Shown here: positions 34,926 through 42,536 of the stretch, one piece after another
Layout of the letters: each line of letters begins with the position of its first letter
Position numbering within the stretch: position 1 is the stretch's first letter
Source: an uncultured Bilophila sp.
GTDB lineage: Bacteria; Desulfobacterota; Desulfovibrionia; Desulfovibrionales; Desulfovibrionaceae
Assembly: GCA_910585945.1 (NCBI GenBank)
Contig: CAJUHZ010000001.1
Location: 7,230-71,229 of the forward strand
Direction of reading: 5' to 3'
DNA length: 64,000 nucleotides
Made by a program: the position numbers and the translations under genes
Notes under the pieces: generated by a model
Database searches by the model: none
The model's input: only the letters and a program-made list of their open reading frames with translations
Told to the model about the DNA's origin: nothing

Positions 34926-35849
34926 TCAGCAGGCGCCGGTGCGGAGAAACCCCCGCTCGCCCAGCCGGCCAAAATAACTGTCGTGCGGCAATGTCATCTG
35001 GGAAAGCCCCGCATCAAGACAACGCACGGTCACGGCGTCGCCGGGAGCAAGGGCAAAGCCCTCCTGCCCGTCCACAGTCAAAAAGGCGTCCACGGCAAGA
35101 GGCCCCTCCTCGTCGCGGCCCGCGTTTTCCGCCGGGAAGGGGGCCCGGGGCGCCGTTTCCAGGCGCACGCCCCGATCCGGAGGCAGGACCATGGCCGGAA
35201 AACTCTTGAAAAAGGGCGAAACAGGCGTCACCGCCAGCCCCCGGACGTCGGGATGCAACAGCGCCCCGTGGGCGGACAGGGCGTAGGCCGACGTGCCCTG
35301 GGGCGTGGAAATCACCATGCCGTCGGATCGCACCCAGCCGAGATCGTGTTCCTCTCCGTCCGGATCTTCCACCACCACGCGCACAGGCAGGACGCGGGCC
35401 AGAGATCCCCTGCCCACCACCACGTCATTGACGGCCAGACCGTTCACGCCGGCGTGGCCGCGCGCTTCCCAGGCCAGACAGAGACGGGGGCGGGCGCAGA
35501 GGGTTCCGGCGAGGAGACGTTCGAGCCACGCTTCCCAGCCGTCGGGCGGCACTTCGGCCAAAAAGCCGACCTGCCCGAAATTGACGCCCATGTATGGAGG
35601 CGCGGCCGATCCAAGGCCGGCAAGCCGCCGGCAGACGCCCACCACCGTTCCGTCGCCGCCGAGCACGATGACCGCGCTCCGGCCCGCCGCCGCGGCGCGC
35701 AACATTTCCGCCGGGGCGTCGGCCGCAAGGATGGCGGCGGAGGCCCTCCGCGTCTCCAGCCAGGAACGCATGATCCGGGCCAGCGCCAGCGCGCCGGCAT
35801 GGCCCGCCTTGACGACAAGCAGAAAGGAAGGCGACGGGAAATCTTTCAT
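34926..35849 (-). CDS. nadK: NAD kinase
   Basis: A 307-residue enzyme phosphorylating NAD to NADP. Key motifs: IVLGGDGTVVGVCRRL with the catalytic GGDGT, GVNFGQVGFLAEV, LAVNDVVVGRG, and STPQGTSAYALSAHGALLHPDV. Size and order are normal. No gene overlaps its start; the next gene upstream (gmhA) is divergent. Confidence 0.94.
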   Translation of the reverse strand: MKDFPSPSFLLVVKAGHAGALALARIMRSWLETRRASAAILAADAPAEMLRAAAAGRSAVIVLGGDGTVVGVCRRLAGLGSAAPPYMGVNFGQVGFLAEVPPDGWEAWLERLLAGTLCARPRLCLAWEARGHAGVNGLAVNDVVVGRGSLARVLPVRVVVEDPDGEEHDLGWVRSDGMVISTPQGTSAYALSAHGALLHPDVRGLAVTPVSPFFKSFPAMVLPPDRGVRLETAPRAPFPAENAGRDEEGPLAVDAFLTVDGQEGFALAPGDAVTVRCLDAGLSQMTLPHDSYFGRLGERGFLRTGAC

Positions 35850-36202
35850 GAGCGACTTCTAGTCAAATCCCGAATTTTCTTCAACAGAACATTTTCCGGG
35901 GGCGCGGATCATGTGGTATGGAAGTTCTGCCCCGCTGCCGGGCGACGAGGCATGGGCATGATGCCCCCGTAATGTCCCGGCCCCGGGCGTCGGCCGGCCA
36001 TTGCGGGGCAGGGGAATCATTCCCCTGTCGAAGGGATTGGGAGCGAGAAGTCCCCAAGAGTTCCGAACCACTGCCGGGCGACGCCGCACGTTGTCACCGG
36101 GCGTGTTTTCGCGTAGGTTCTCCTGCCGGATCGATGCGTTTCGCCTGCCCGAAACGCCACTCGCGCCAGGGAACGCCGGGCGCGACAAACGGAGCAAAGC
36201 CT
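35850..36202. other. Divergent intergenic region nadK/gmhA
   Basis: These 353 bases should hold the promoters for both genes, but I see no convincing -10/-35 pair. A perfect palindrome CAGGGGAATCATTCCCCTG lies at 36009-36027. The string CTGCCGGGCGACG occurs twice (about 35935 and 36070). Confidence 0.5.
36009..36027. promoter_or_regulatory. 19-bp palindrome upstream of gmhA
   Basis: CAGGGGAATCATTCCCCTG: nine-base arms around a single C. It could be an operator or a small hairpin; its function is unknown. Confidence 0.35.
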
Positions 36203-37000
36203 ATGTGTGACACGGCACTGGAGATAATCGCCCGACATGCCGAGGCCGGGGCCGCCCTGCGTTCGGCCTTTTTTGCCGCACAGGGGGCGAGAGTGGCGGA
36301 AGCGGCGCGGCATATGGCCGTTTCCCTGGCGCGGGGGGGGAAAATCCTCCTTGCGGGCAATGGCGGGAGCGCGGCCGACGCCCAGCACTGGGCCGGCGAA
36401 TTCGTCAACCGCTTCATTCTGGATCGCCCGCCCCTGCCGGCAATCGCCCTGAGCACGGACAGTTCGGTGCTCACCGCCATCGGCAACGATTTTGGCTACG
36501 ACCGCGTGTTCGCCAAACAGATTGAAGCCCTGGCCCGGCCGGGGGATGTTTTTGTCGCCATTTCCACTTCCGGCAACAGCGCGAACCTGATCGAGGCGTT
36601 GCACGCCGCGCGCCGGCAGGAGGCGTTCTGCATCGGCGTGACGGGCGAAGGCGGAGGACGCATGGCCGGCCTGTGCGATCTGCTCCTGGCTGTCCCGACA
36701 AGCCTTGTGACGAAAGCGTCCGGAATCTCCGACGCCCCCGACGGAACAGGGCCGGCTGCACCCGCTGAACCGGCGAATCCGGAACGGCAGACGCCTTCGC
36801 CGGACGATGCGGCCGGCGGGGAGCGCACGGGAAACGCTCCGCCCCGCGGCCTCATGCTCACGCCGCTGATCCAGGAAGTTCACGAGGCCATTGGCCATCT
36901 GCTGTGCGGCCTGGTCGATCACTACCTTTTTGAGAATGTCATGGCGATCAAGCCCTTTCTCAAGGAATCCGAAAGCCGCGGCGTCTCCCGCCGGGTCTGA
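36203..37000 (+). CDS. gmhA: Phosphoheptose isomerase (SIS domain) with an internal low-complexity insertion
   Basis: A 265-residue protein; GmhA is normally about 190. It converts sedoheptulose 7-phosphate to D-glycero-D-manno-heptose 7-phosphate for LPS. SIS motifs are clear: GGKILLAGNGGSAADAQHWAGEFVNRF, STDSSVLTAIGNDFGYD, VAISTSGNSANLIEA, and IQEVHEAIGHLLCGLVD with the catalytic histidine. Between LLAVPTS (about residue 168) and TPLIQEVHE (about 220) there are roughly 50 extra residues rich in Pro, Ala and Gly, replacing the usual short loop. The ATG has GGAGC upstream. A G8 run lies in codons 44-47. Confidence 0.88.
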   Translation: MCDTALEIIARHAEAGAALRSAFFAAQGARVAEAARHMAVSLARGGKILLAGNGGSAADAQHWAGEFVNRFILDRPPLPAIALSTDSSVLTAIGNDFGYDRVFAKQIEALARPGDVFVAISTSGNSANLIEALHAARRQEAFCIGVTGEGGGRMAGLCDLLLAVPTSLVTKASGISDAPDGTGPAAPAEPANPERQTPSPDDAAGGERTGNAPPRGLMLTPLIQEVHEAIGHLLCGLVDHYLFENVMAIKPFLKESESRGVSRRV

Positions 37001-37060
37001 ACCGTCCGCCGCCTGGCGTCGGACCGAAACGCGTGTTCCCAACGCGGTTTTACCAACGGA

Positions 37061-37197
37061 GTGTCTACTTGCAAAAGTAGACACTAGAAAACCCGTAAGG
37101 GTTTTGCGGCGGCGTAGCCGCCGTGAGTAAGCGAAAAACCACATTTTTTCGCGAACGATCCTGCAAAAATTCTTCGCAGAATTTTTGCAATCAGACA
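37061..37197 (-). repeat. MITE-like palindromic element, inverted copy upstream of fmdB-like gene
   Basis: Read on the - strand it matches 26928-27056 over about 120 bases with few differences: TTGCAAAAATTCTGCGAAGA, GGATCGTTCGCGAAAAAA, GTGGTTTTTCGC, GGCTACGCCGCC, CCCTTACGGGTTT and TAGTGTCTA. Its end lies immediately before the ribosome site of the next gene. Confidence 0.8.
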
Positions 37198-37209
37198 GGA
37201 GGATACGAC

Positions 37210-37455
37210 ATGCCCATGTATGAATACCGCTGCTCCAAATGCGGCAATGAATTTGAAGAACTTGTTTTTGGCGACGAAACGCCGGCCTGCCCGGCCTGCC
37301 ATGCCGCCGAAACCGAAAAACTCCTCTCCCGGCCCTGCCGGTGCGCGTGCGGCGGGGCAGGCGTTGATCCCGCCGCCTACGCGCGCGCCGCGGCCTCGGG
37401 CGGGGGAGGCGGCTGCGCGGGATGCTCCGGCGGCAACTGCGCCAGTTGTCACTAG
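37210..37455 (+). CDS. FmdB-type zinc-ribbon regulatory-like protein
   Basis: An 81-residue protein: MPMYEYRCSKCGNEFEELVF, then CPACHAAETEKLLSRPC, the FmdB zinc ribbon with two CxxC pairs. The C-terminal part is glycine- and cysteine-rich (CAGCSGGNCASCH), which could bind another metal. Proteins of this family are small putative regulators of unknown target. The ATG follows AGGAGGATACGAC, which abuts a repeat element. The tail has one CxxCH sequence, but there is no signal peptide, so haem attachment is unlikely. Confidence 0.85.
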   Translation: MPMYEYRCSKCGNEFEELVFGDETPACPACHAAETEKLLSRPCRCACGGAGVDPAAYARAAASGGGGGCAGCSGGNCASCH

Positions 37456-37477
37456 ACAGCCTCATGAATCCGCCGGC

Positions 37478-37520
37478 CGAAAAAATTCAGCTTGGCGCGG
37501 AAGGCGTTTTAATGGGAGCT
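37478..37520 (+). repeat. Short hairpin repeat, second family, diverged copy 3
   Basis: GGCCGAAAAAATTCAGCTTG then GCGCGGAAGGCGTTTTAATGG resembles the copies at 22607 and 32560. It lies between the FmdB-like gene and hemC. Confidence 0.35.
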
Positions 37521-37591
37521 GCCCCCAGGGCATTCCGCAAGGGAACAATTTCCGGATCATCAGGAGCGCTTGCTCCACAGCGGGGACGCAC

Positions 37592-38524
37592 ATGAAAACA
37601 CTCACCATTGCCACGCGCGGAAGCCGCCTGGCGCTCTGGCAGGCGGAACACGCGCGGGATCGGCTCATGACCGCGCACCCCGGCCTTGACGTGGAACTGA
37701 AGGTCATCAAGACCAGAGGGGACGTCATTCTTGACGTCCCCCTCGCCAAAGTCGGCGGGAAGGGGCTTTTCGTCAAGGAAATCGAGGACGCCCTGCTCTC
37801 CGGCGCGGCCGATGTGGCCGTGCACAGCATGAAGGACGTGCCCATGCGCCTGCCCGACGGCCTGACCCTCGGCGCGGTGACGGAGCGCGAAAACCCGGCG
37901 GATCTCTTTCTTTCCGCCCGTTACGCCTCGCTTGACGCCCTGCCCGCCGGAGCCGCCGTGGGCACCAGCAGTCTGCGTCGCCAGGCACAAGCTCTGGCCC
38001 TGCGCCCGGATCTCCGCATCGTCTCCCTGCGGGGCAATGTCGACACCCGCCTGCGCAAACTGCTCGACGGGGAGTTCGACGCCATCCTCATGGCCGCGGC
38101 CGGCATGAAACGCCTGGAACTCGGCGCGCCGCATCAGGAAGAGCTTGCTCCCGCCGTTTTCCTGCCCGCTGTGGGACAGGGAGCGCTCGGCCTGGAATGC
38201 CGGGCGGACGACGAGCGCGTTCTCTCGCTGCTGGCCTGCCTCGAACACCGCCCCTCACGCGTATGCGTGGAAGCGGAACGGGGTCTCTCCGCCGGCCTTG
38301 ACGGCGGCTGCCAGGCGCCCATTGCCGGGCACGCGCACTGGCTCGACGAGGATACGTTCCAACTGGAAGGCATGGTCGCAGCCCTGGACGGATCCGCCGT
38401 GATCCGCCGCGAGGTGACGGGGCGCGCGGATGAGGCGCGCCGCGTCGGGCTGGGTCTCGCGGCCGATCTGCTTGCCGCCGGAGCGGATCGCCTGCTCGCC
38501 GCCGCGTACAACGCGCCGGAGTAA
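37592..38524 (+). CDS. hemC: Porphobilinogen deaminase (hydroxymethylbilane synthase)
   Basis: A 310-residue enzyme assembling four porphobilinogens into hydroxymethylbilane for haem and sirohaem. Motifs: IATRGSRLALWQAEHA, KTRGDVILDVPLAKVGGKGLFVKEIE, VHSMKDVP, GTSSLRRQAQ, SLRGNVDTRLRKL and GGCQAPIAGHA with the cysteine that carries the dipyrromethane cofactor. ATG at 37592 with GGGGA upstream. Confidence 0.97.
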   Translation: MKTLTIATRGSRLALWQAEHARDRLMTAHPGLDVELKVIKTRGDVILDVPLAKVGGKGLFVKEIEDALLSGAADVAVHSMKDVPMRLPDGLTLGAVTERENPADLFLSARYASLDALPAGAAVGTSSLRRQAQALALRPDLRIVSLRGNVDTRLRKLLDGEFDAILMAAAGMKRLELGAPHQEELAPAVFLPAVGQGALGLECRADDERVLSLLACLEHRPSRVCVEAERGLSAGLDGGCQAPIAGHAHWLDEDTFQLEGMVAALDGSAVIRREVTGRADEARRVGLGLAADLLAAGADRLLAAAYNAPE

Positions 38525-38600
38525 CGGCAATTTCCAGCGTCCGCCTGCAAGCGCGGCCAGAACCTGCAAAGGCGCGCGCCAGCCTTGCCGACATAAAGAG

Positions 38601-38677
38601 AGCGAAAAAACATTTCTTGCGAACGATTCCGCAAACCGCTTCTGTAAAACAGGCATGAAGCGTTTTGCGTCAGACAC
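38601..38677 (-). repeat. MITE-like palindromic element, partial diverged copy
   Basis: On the - strand, CGTGTCTGACGCAAAACG, then GGTTTGCGGAATCGTTCGC and AAATGTTTTTTCGCT correspond to the left half of the element at 26928. It ends twelve bases before the DsbA-like start codon. Confidence 0.6.
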
Positions 38678-38688
38678 GAGGCTCCTTC

Positions 38689-39519
38689 ATGACGCACCGC
38701 AAACTGCTTTTGTCCGCCGTTATTGTCTGGCTGGCTCTGACCCTCTGGCTGCTGCTGTGGGCGGCGGGCACGGCGTCGGCCGCGGCTTCGCCCGCCGGGG
38801 AAGATTTTTCGGTCCTGCTGCGCGAGGCTCTGCGCAAGGATCCGGATCTGGTTCTGGATGTTCTGCGCGAGAACAGCGAAGTCGTGCTCGACATAGCCCA
38901 GCAAGGCTCCAACCAGCGCCGCCGCAAGTCGCTCATCAAGCAATGGAAGCTTGACATGGAGACGCCGAAGAAGGTGGATATCAGCCAGCGCCCCATCCGC
39001 GGCGCAGTCGACGCGCCGGTGACGATTGTGGCGTTTTCCGACTTCACCTGCCCGTATTGCGAGCAGGCGGCCGGCACTGTGCGCAAACTGCTCAAGGATC
39101 ACGCGGGCAAGGTGCGCTATGTGTTCAAGCATTTCCCGCTGGAAGATCGGGGAGCGGCGCGCCTTGCGGCCGAATACCATGTGGCGGCGGGTCTCCAGGA
39201 TGCGGAAAAATCCTGGAAGTTCTACGACCTGCTGTTCAGCCGGCGGGAGGATGTTCTCAATGACGGCGAGGCGGCGATCAAACGCGCCGCGCTTGACGCC
39301 GGGCTGGATGTGCGCCGGCTTTCGACGGACGCGCGCTCGCGCCGCGTCAGGGAAATCATTGAAGAGGACATGGCCGAGGCCGCCCGCCTCGGCATTCAGG
39401 GCACGCCCCATTTTCTGGTCAATGATCTGATGGTGCGCGGCGCGCTGGCTCCCGATCTTTTCTCCGAGGCCGTCATGATGGCGCTGGACAACGCTCCGGG
39501 CGGCAAACGACACCCCTGA
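38689..39519 (+). CDS. DsbA-like thiol-disulfide oxidoreductase
   Basis: A 276-residue exported protein. Residues 6-28 form a signal or anchor segment (LLLSAVIVWLALTLWLLLWA). A short helical region (about 40-80) is followed by a thioredoxin-fold domain with VAFSDFTCPYCEQAAG: the CPYC active site is like that of DsbA/DsbG-type proteins. The cis-proline loop is GTPHFLVND. It probably oxidises or isomerises disulfides of periplasmic proteins. ATG preceded by GAGG. Six bases before ribF, so the two are cotranscribed. Confidence 0.9.
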   Translation: MTHRKLLLSAVIVWLALTLWLLLWAAGTASAAASPAGEDFSVLLREALRKDPDLVLDVLRENSEVVLDIAQQGSNQRRRKSLIKQWKLDMETPKKVDISQRPIRGAVDAPVTIVAFSDFTCPYCEQAAGTVRKLLKDHAGKVRYVFKHFPLEDRGAARLAAEYHVAAGLQDAEKSWKFYDLLFSRREDVLNDGEAAIKRAALDAGLDVRRLSTDARSRRVREIIEEDMAEAARLGIQGTPHFLVNDLMVRGALAPDLFSEAVMMALDNAPGGKRHP

Positions 39520-39525
39520 TCCGCC

Positions 39526-40545
39526 ATGATCCTGACACGTTCTTCCCTTACGCTGAGCCTGCCCCCGGCGCTTGACCTGAGCGCGGGGACGCATGTCACC
39601 ATCGGCAATTTCGACGGCGTGCACCTTGGTCACCAGGCGCTGCTTGCACGCACGCGCGAGCGTGCAGCCCGCGAAGGCTGCCCGGCCGTGGCCGTCACCT
39701 TTGAACCACATCCGCTGGAAGTGCTGACGCCGCACGCGCCGCCGCGTCTCACCACCACGCCCGCCCGGCTTGCCCTGCTGGAAGCGGCCGGCATGGATCT
39801 CGTCCTGCTTGTGCGCTTCACGCGGGAATTTGCCGCCATGACGCCGGAAGCCTTTGTGCGCCGCCTGCTGCTTGACGGCCTGCGCATGCGCCGCCTTTCG
39901 CTCGGGCACGACTTTTCGCTGGGGCGGGGGCGTTCGGGCACGCCGGAACGCCTGGCCGCCATAGGGCGAAGCAGCGGCTTCAGCGTCCACACGCTAGCGC
40001 CCTTCACCATAAACGGAGCAACCGTCAGCTCAACGCGCGTGCGCGAGCTGCTGCTGGCCGGCCGGCCCCGCGAGGCGGCCGCCCTGCTCGGTCGGCCGCA
40101 CGCCGTGCGCGGCGAAGTCGTGCACGGGCTGCAACGCGGCGGGACGCTCGGTTTCCCCACCGCCAATCTCACCGAGAGCGGCGTCATGCTGCCGCGGCCC
40201 GGCGTGTACGCCACGCTGGCCAGTCTGCCGCCCGCCTCTTCGCATCTGCCGGCGCTGCACGCCCCGCTCGGGAGCGAGGCGGCCTGCACCGCCTCGGGAA
40301 CAGTCTGGCCCGCCGTCACCAATATCGGGCACAATCCCACCTTCGGCCCGGCCGGTCTGAGTGTTGAAACCCACCTGCTCGGTTTCTCCGGAGACCTCTA
40401 CGGCAGACAGCTTGAAGTCGCCTTTGTGGAACGCCTGCGTGACGAAGTCGCCTTCAGCGGGCCTGACGAGCTTGTCGCCCAAATCGCGGCGGACGTGCGA
40501 AAGGCCGAACAGGTTCTGGCGGATCCGGCATCCAGCCGCCAGTGA
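39526..40545 (+). CDS. ribF: Bifunctional riboflavin kinase / FAD synthetase
   Basis: A 339-residue enzyme that makes FMN then FAD. N-terminal adenylyltransferase: VTIGNFDGVHLGHQALL, VTFEPHPLEV, LGHDFSLGRGRSG and ISSTR-like VSSTRVRELL. C-terminal kinase: LGFPTANL, PGVYATL, VTNIGHNPTFG and ETHLLGF. The kinase half has about 25 extra residues (around 225-255) between PGVYATL and the TNIG motif. With ribB, the window has two flavin genes at separate loci. Confidence 0.95.
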   Translation: MILTRSSLTLSLPPALDLSAGTHVTIGNFDGVHLGHQALLARTRERAAREGCPAVAVTFEPHPLEVLTPHAPPRLTTTPARLALLEAAGMDLVLLVRFTREFAAMTPEAFVRRLLLDGLRMRRLSLGHDFSLGRGRSGTPERLAAIGRSSGFSVHTLAPFTINGATVSSTRVRELLLAGRPREAAALLGRPHAVRGEVVHGLQRGGTLGFPTANLTESGVMLPRPGVYATLASLPPASSHLPALHAPLGSEAACTASGTVWPAVTNIGHNPTFGPAGLSVETHLLGFSGDLYGRQLEVAFVERLRDEVAFSGPDELVAQIAADVRKAEQVLADPASSRQ

Positions 40546-40598
40546 TCGCCGGCCGGATCCGCCGCGCAAAAAAAATCGAATTTTTTTTCGTCCGGCCC

Positions 40599-40625
40599 TA
40601 TAGTTTGCCGCCGACGTGTCGATAA
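40599..40625 (+). promoter_or_regulatory. Sigma-28 (FliA)-type promoter of flagellin
   Basis: TATAGTTT, 11 bases, then GTCGATAA. This matches the flagellar sigma-28 consensus TAAAGTTT-N11-GCCGATAA at most positions and ends about 80 bases before the flagellin ATG. Confidence 0.8.
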
Positions 40626-40707
40626 GGGGGGCAACGACGGATGATTGCATGGACGCAATCGACATTGTGTGCCGTCGGAACGTCAAGTCTATTCATGGAG
40701 GAATAGC

Positions 40708-41610
40708 ATGGCCCTTACTATCAACACCAACACGATGGCCGGCAACACCGCGCGCACTCTCGGTTCCCACTACAACAATCTGAGCAAGTCCGTGCAGCGC
40801 CTTTCTTCGGGTCTGCGCGTCAACAGCGCCGCTGACGACGCGGCCGGTCTCGCCATTCGCGAACTGATGCGGTCCGACGTGACCACGCTGAACCAGGGTG
40901 TGCGCAACGCCAACGACGCCATCTCCCTGATCCAGACCGCTGACGGCGCTCTCGGCGTCATCGACGAAAAGCTCATCCGTATGAAGGAACTGGCCGAACA
41001 GGCCGCCACCGGCACGTACAACTCCACGCAGCGCCTGATCATTGATTCCGAATACCAGGCCATGGCTTCGGAAATCACCCGTATCGCCAACGCTACGGAC
41101 TTCAACGGCGTGAAGCTCCTTGACGGTTCCCTGTCCGGCACACACAACGGCAAGGGCGTGAGTGATGCCAACCTGAATTCCACCGGTGAACTCAAGATCC
41201 ACTTTGGCGTGGGCAACGACTCGGCGGAAGACTACTACTACATCAACATCGGTTCCGCCAAGGCGGCGGACCTTGGCGTGGGCAATGAAGCGGCTCTGGA
41301 CAAGGCCGGGCACAACATCTCCACCCAGGAAAACGCGCAGAAGGCTCTCGTGGCCCTGGACGAAGCCATTGTGTCCAAGGACAACATCCGCGCGCACCTC
41401 GGCGCGTTGCAGAACCGTCTGGAAAACACCATCACCAACCTCCAGACCCAGGCCGAAAACGTGCAGGCGGCGGAATCCCGCATTTCCGACGTGGACGTCG
41501 CCACGGAAATGACGAACTTCGTGAAGAACCAGATCCTCACCCAGTCCGCCATCGCCATGCTTTCGCAGGCCAACTCCCTGCCGCAGATGGCCATGTCCCT
41601 TATCGGCTAA
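40708..41610 (+). CDS. fliC: Flagellin
   Basis: A 300-residue filament protein. The N-terminal D0/D1 region (ALTINTNTMAGNTARTLG, LSSGLRVNSAADDAAGLAIRE, QGVRNANDAISLIQTADGAL) and the C-terminal D1/D0 region (ESRISDVDVATEMTNFVKNQILTQSAIAMLSQANSLPQMAMSLIG) are full. The central surface-exposed part (about 125-215) is short and rich in Ser, Thr and Asn, which are possible O-glycosylation sites. GGAGGAATAG precedes the ATG. Its position next to a glycan-synthesis island makes it the likely acceptor of that glycan. Confidence 0.96.
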   Translation: MALTINTNTMAGNTARTLGSHYNNLSKSVQRLSSGLRVNSAADDAAGLAIRELMRSDVTTLNQGVRNANDAISLIQTADGALGVIDEKLIRMKELAEQAATGTYNSTQRLIIDSEYQAMASEITRIANATDFNGVKLLDGSLSGTHNGKGVSDANLNSTGELKIHFGVGNDSAEDYYYINIGSAKAADLGVGNEAALDKAGHNISTQENAQKALVALDEAIVSKDNIRAHLGALQNRLENTITNLQTQAENVQAAESRISDVDVATEMTNFVKNQILTQSAIAMLSQANSLPQMAMSLIG

Positions 41611-41625
41611 CACGGCTTTCCGGAT

Positions 41626-41692
41626 CGCGCCCCAGATGCGGGGCGCGGCCATGCTTCTCCACAGGCGCGCGGTGCATATCGCGCGCCTGTGG
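41626..41692 (+). terminator. Double hairpin downstream of flagellin
   Basis: Two stable stems: CGCGCCCC/GGGGCGCG (41626-41647) and a perfect 12-bp CCACAGGCGCGC/GCGCGCCTGTGG (41659-41692). The second is followed only by CGTTTG, so it may act as a terminator or mRNA-stabilising hairpin. Confidence 0.6.
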
Positions 41693-41719
41693 CGTTTGTG
41701 CGGCGGACGCATGTTTCAT

Positions 41720-41812
41720 AGAAGACCGTAAAACCCATAAGGATTCCACGGCGGTACAGTGGAGTTCAACCGCGAAAAACCACTGTTTCGGGGCGGATGA
41801 TCCACATAATCC
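41720..41812 (-). repeat. MITE-like palindromic element, degenerate copy
   Basis: AAACCCATAAGGATT, GGCGG, then CGCGAAAAACCACTG and GGGCGGATGATCC follow the order of the 37061 copy but with many changes. It lies between flagellin and the tandem small-peptide locus. Confidence 0.5.
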
Positions 41813-41839
41813 GGTCCATCCTGATTATGAAATGAGTAG

Positions 41840-41868
41840 TAGACATTCGCCTGTTACAGACTTATATA
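41840..41868 (+). promoter_or_regulatory. Promoter for antisense RNA, copy 1
   Basis: TAGACA, 17 bases, TATATA on the + strand. The sequence shared by both tandem copies starts just downstream, as expected for a transcript start near 41875. Confidence 0.5.
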
Positions 41869-41874
41869 CAAAGG

Positions 41875-41995
41875 GAACCCCGGCTCCTGCTGGTAACAGA
41901 AACCGGGGCTGGCGCGGCGCGTTACAGCGCCCCGCACGGCTGCCTGTTGACGTTATTTCATCGACCCCGGCCCACCACGCATGGACCGGGGTCAC
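41875..41995 (+). ncRNA. Candidate antisense RNA, copy 1 (type I antitoxin-like)
   Basis: Predicted from the + strand promoter at 41840. The RNA would contain hairpins CCCCGG/CCGGGG (41878-41908) and GACCCCGG/CCGGGGTC (about 41962-41992) and would overlap the 3' end of the peptide mRNA. The 3' end is not certain because no U-run is seen. Confidence 0.4.
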
Positions 41996-41998
41996 CTG

Positions 41999-42070
41999 TT
42001 ATCTGGCGTCAGACGCCAGCAACAGCACCACAGCCAAGGCGAGCAGCAGGGCCAAGAGTAAACGCCTCAT
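41999..42070 (-). CDS. 23-residue hydrophobic peptide, copy 1 (type I toxin-like)
   Basis: Encodes MRRLLLALLLALAV followed by VLLLASDAR: two arginines, about sixteen Leu/Ala/Val residues forming a short membrane helix, and a charged end. The SD sequence AAGGGG is seven bases before the ATG. A CTTTTC stretch in the 5' leader could pair with GAAAAG overlapping the SD and so hold translation back. Size, composition, leader and opposing antisense promoter fit small membrane toxins such as the Ldr and Ibs types, but there is no sequence family I recognise. It is too short for sequence statistics alone to prove coding. Confidence 0.55.
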   Translation of the reverse strand: MRRLLLALLLALAVVLLLASDAR

Positions 42071-42145
42071 GGCTATGCCCCTTTTCCGGTATGCGCCGCG
42101 CCTGGCGCAGACAGCGTAATGAAAAGAAGCAGCCGTGCACGCATG

Positions 42146-42174
42146 ATTCTATACGAGTCAACCACAGGCTGCAA
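42146..42174 (-). promoter_or_regulatory. Promoter for peptide mRNA, copy 1
   Basis: On the - strand TTGCAG, 17 bases, TAGAAT. The start of transcription would fall near 42139, exactly where identity between the two copies begins. Confidence 0.6.
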
Positions 42175-42229
42175 CCGGTTGGCCGGCTCTCCTCTCTGCA
42201 CGGGCAAGTCCAGTTGCTCAATCCACCTC

Positions 42230-42258
42230 TTGCCAAGTTGGGCAGGAGCGCTTATACA
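42230..42258 (+). promoter_or_regulatory. Promoter for antisense RNA, copy 2
   Basis: TTGCCA, 17 bases, TATACA on the + strand, a good sigma-70 match. The start would be near 42265. Confidence 0.6.
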
Positions 42259-42264
42259 AAAAGG

Positions 42265-42385
42265 GAACCCCGGTTCCTGCTGCTAACAAGAACCGGGGCT
42301 GGCGCGGCGCGTTACAGCGCCCCGCACGACTGCCAGTTAGAGGGTTAATTCATCGACCCCGGCCCACCGTACATGGACCGGGGTC
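42265..42385 (+). ncRNA. Candidate antisense RNA, copy 2 (type I antitoxin-like)
   Basis: Counterpart of the copy 1 RNA, with hairpins CCCCGGTTC/GAACCGGGG and GACCCCGG/CCGGGGTC. It converges on the 3' end of peptide gene copy 2. The 3' end is not determined. Confidence 0.4.
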
Positions 42386-42390
42386 AGCCG

Positions 42391-42462
42391 TTATCTGGCG
42401 TCAGACGCCAGCAACAGCACCACAGCCAAGGCGAGCAGCAGGGCCAAGAGTAAACGCCTCAT
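42391..42462 (-). CDS. 23-residue hydrophobic peptide, copy 2 (type I toxin-like)
   Basis: Identical at DNA level to the copy at 41999-42070, including AAGGGG before the ATG. The coding sequence and leader are unchanged while flanks between copies differ, which suggests selection or recent duplication. Same prediction: a single-helix membrane peptide under antisense control. Confidence 0.55.
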   Translation of the reverse strand: MRRLLLALLLALAVVLLLASDAR

Positions 42463-42536
42463 GGCTATGCCCCTTTTCCGGTATGCGCCGCGCCTGGCGC
42501 AGACAGCGTAATGAAAAGAAGCAGCCGTGCATCGTG

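Larger units (their letters stand above)
41867..42531. repeat. Two tandem copies of a ~275-bp small-peptide locus
   Basis: Copy 1 spans about 41867-42139 and copy 2 about 42257-42531. Large blocks are identical, including the whole peptide gene and its 70-base leader. Copy boundaries coincide with predicted transcript starts on both strands, so each copy is a transcribed unit rather than a random duplication. Hairpin stems are kept, and one is extended in copy 2 (CCCCGGTTC/GAACCGGGG). Confidence 0.9.

Noticed and set aside
37210..37455. C-terminal CxxCH of the FmdB-like protein as a haem site
   Set aside because: There is no signal peptide, and cytochrome c haem is attached in the periplasm. 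The cysteines fit a metal-binding tail better.
41867..42531. Repeated region considered as a CRISPR array
   Set aside because: Only two long copies (about 275 bp) with coding and promoter features; no short repeats with regular spacers and no cas genes.
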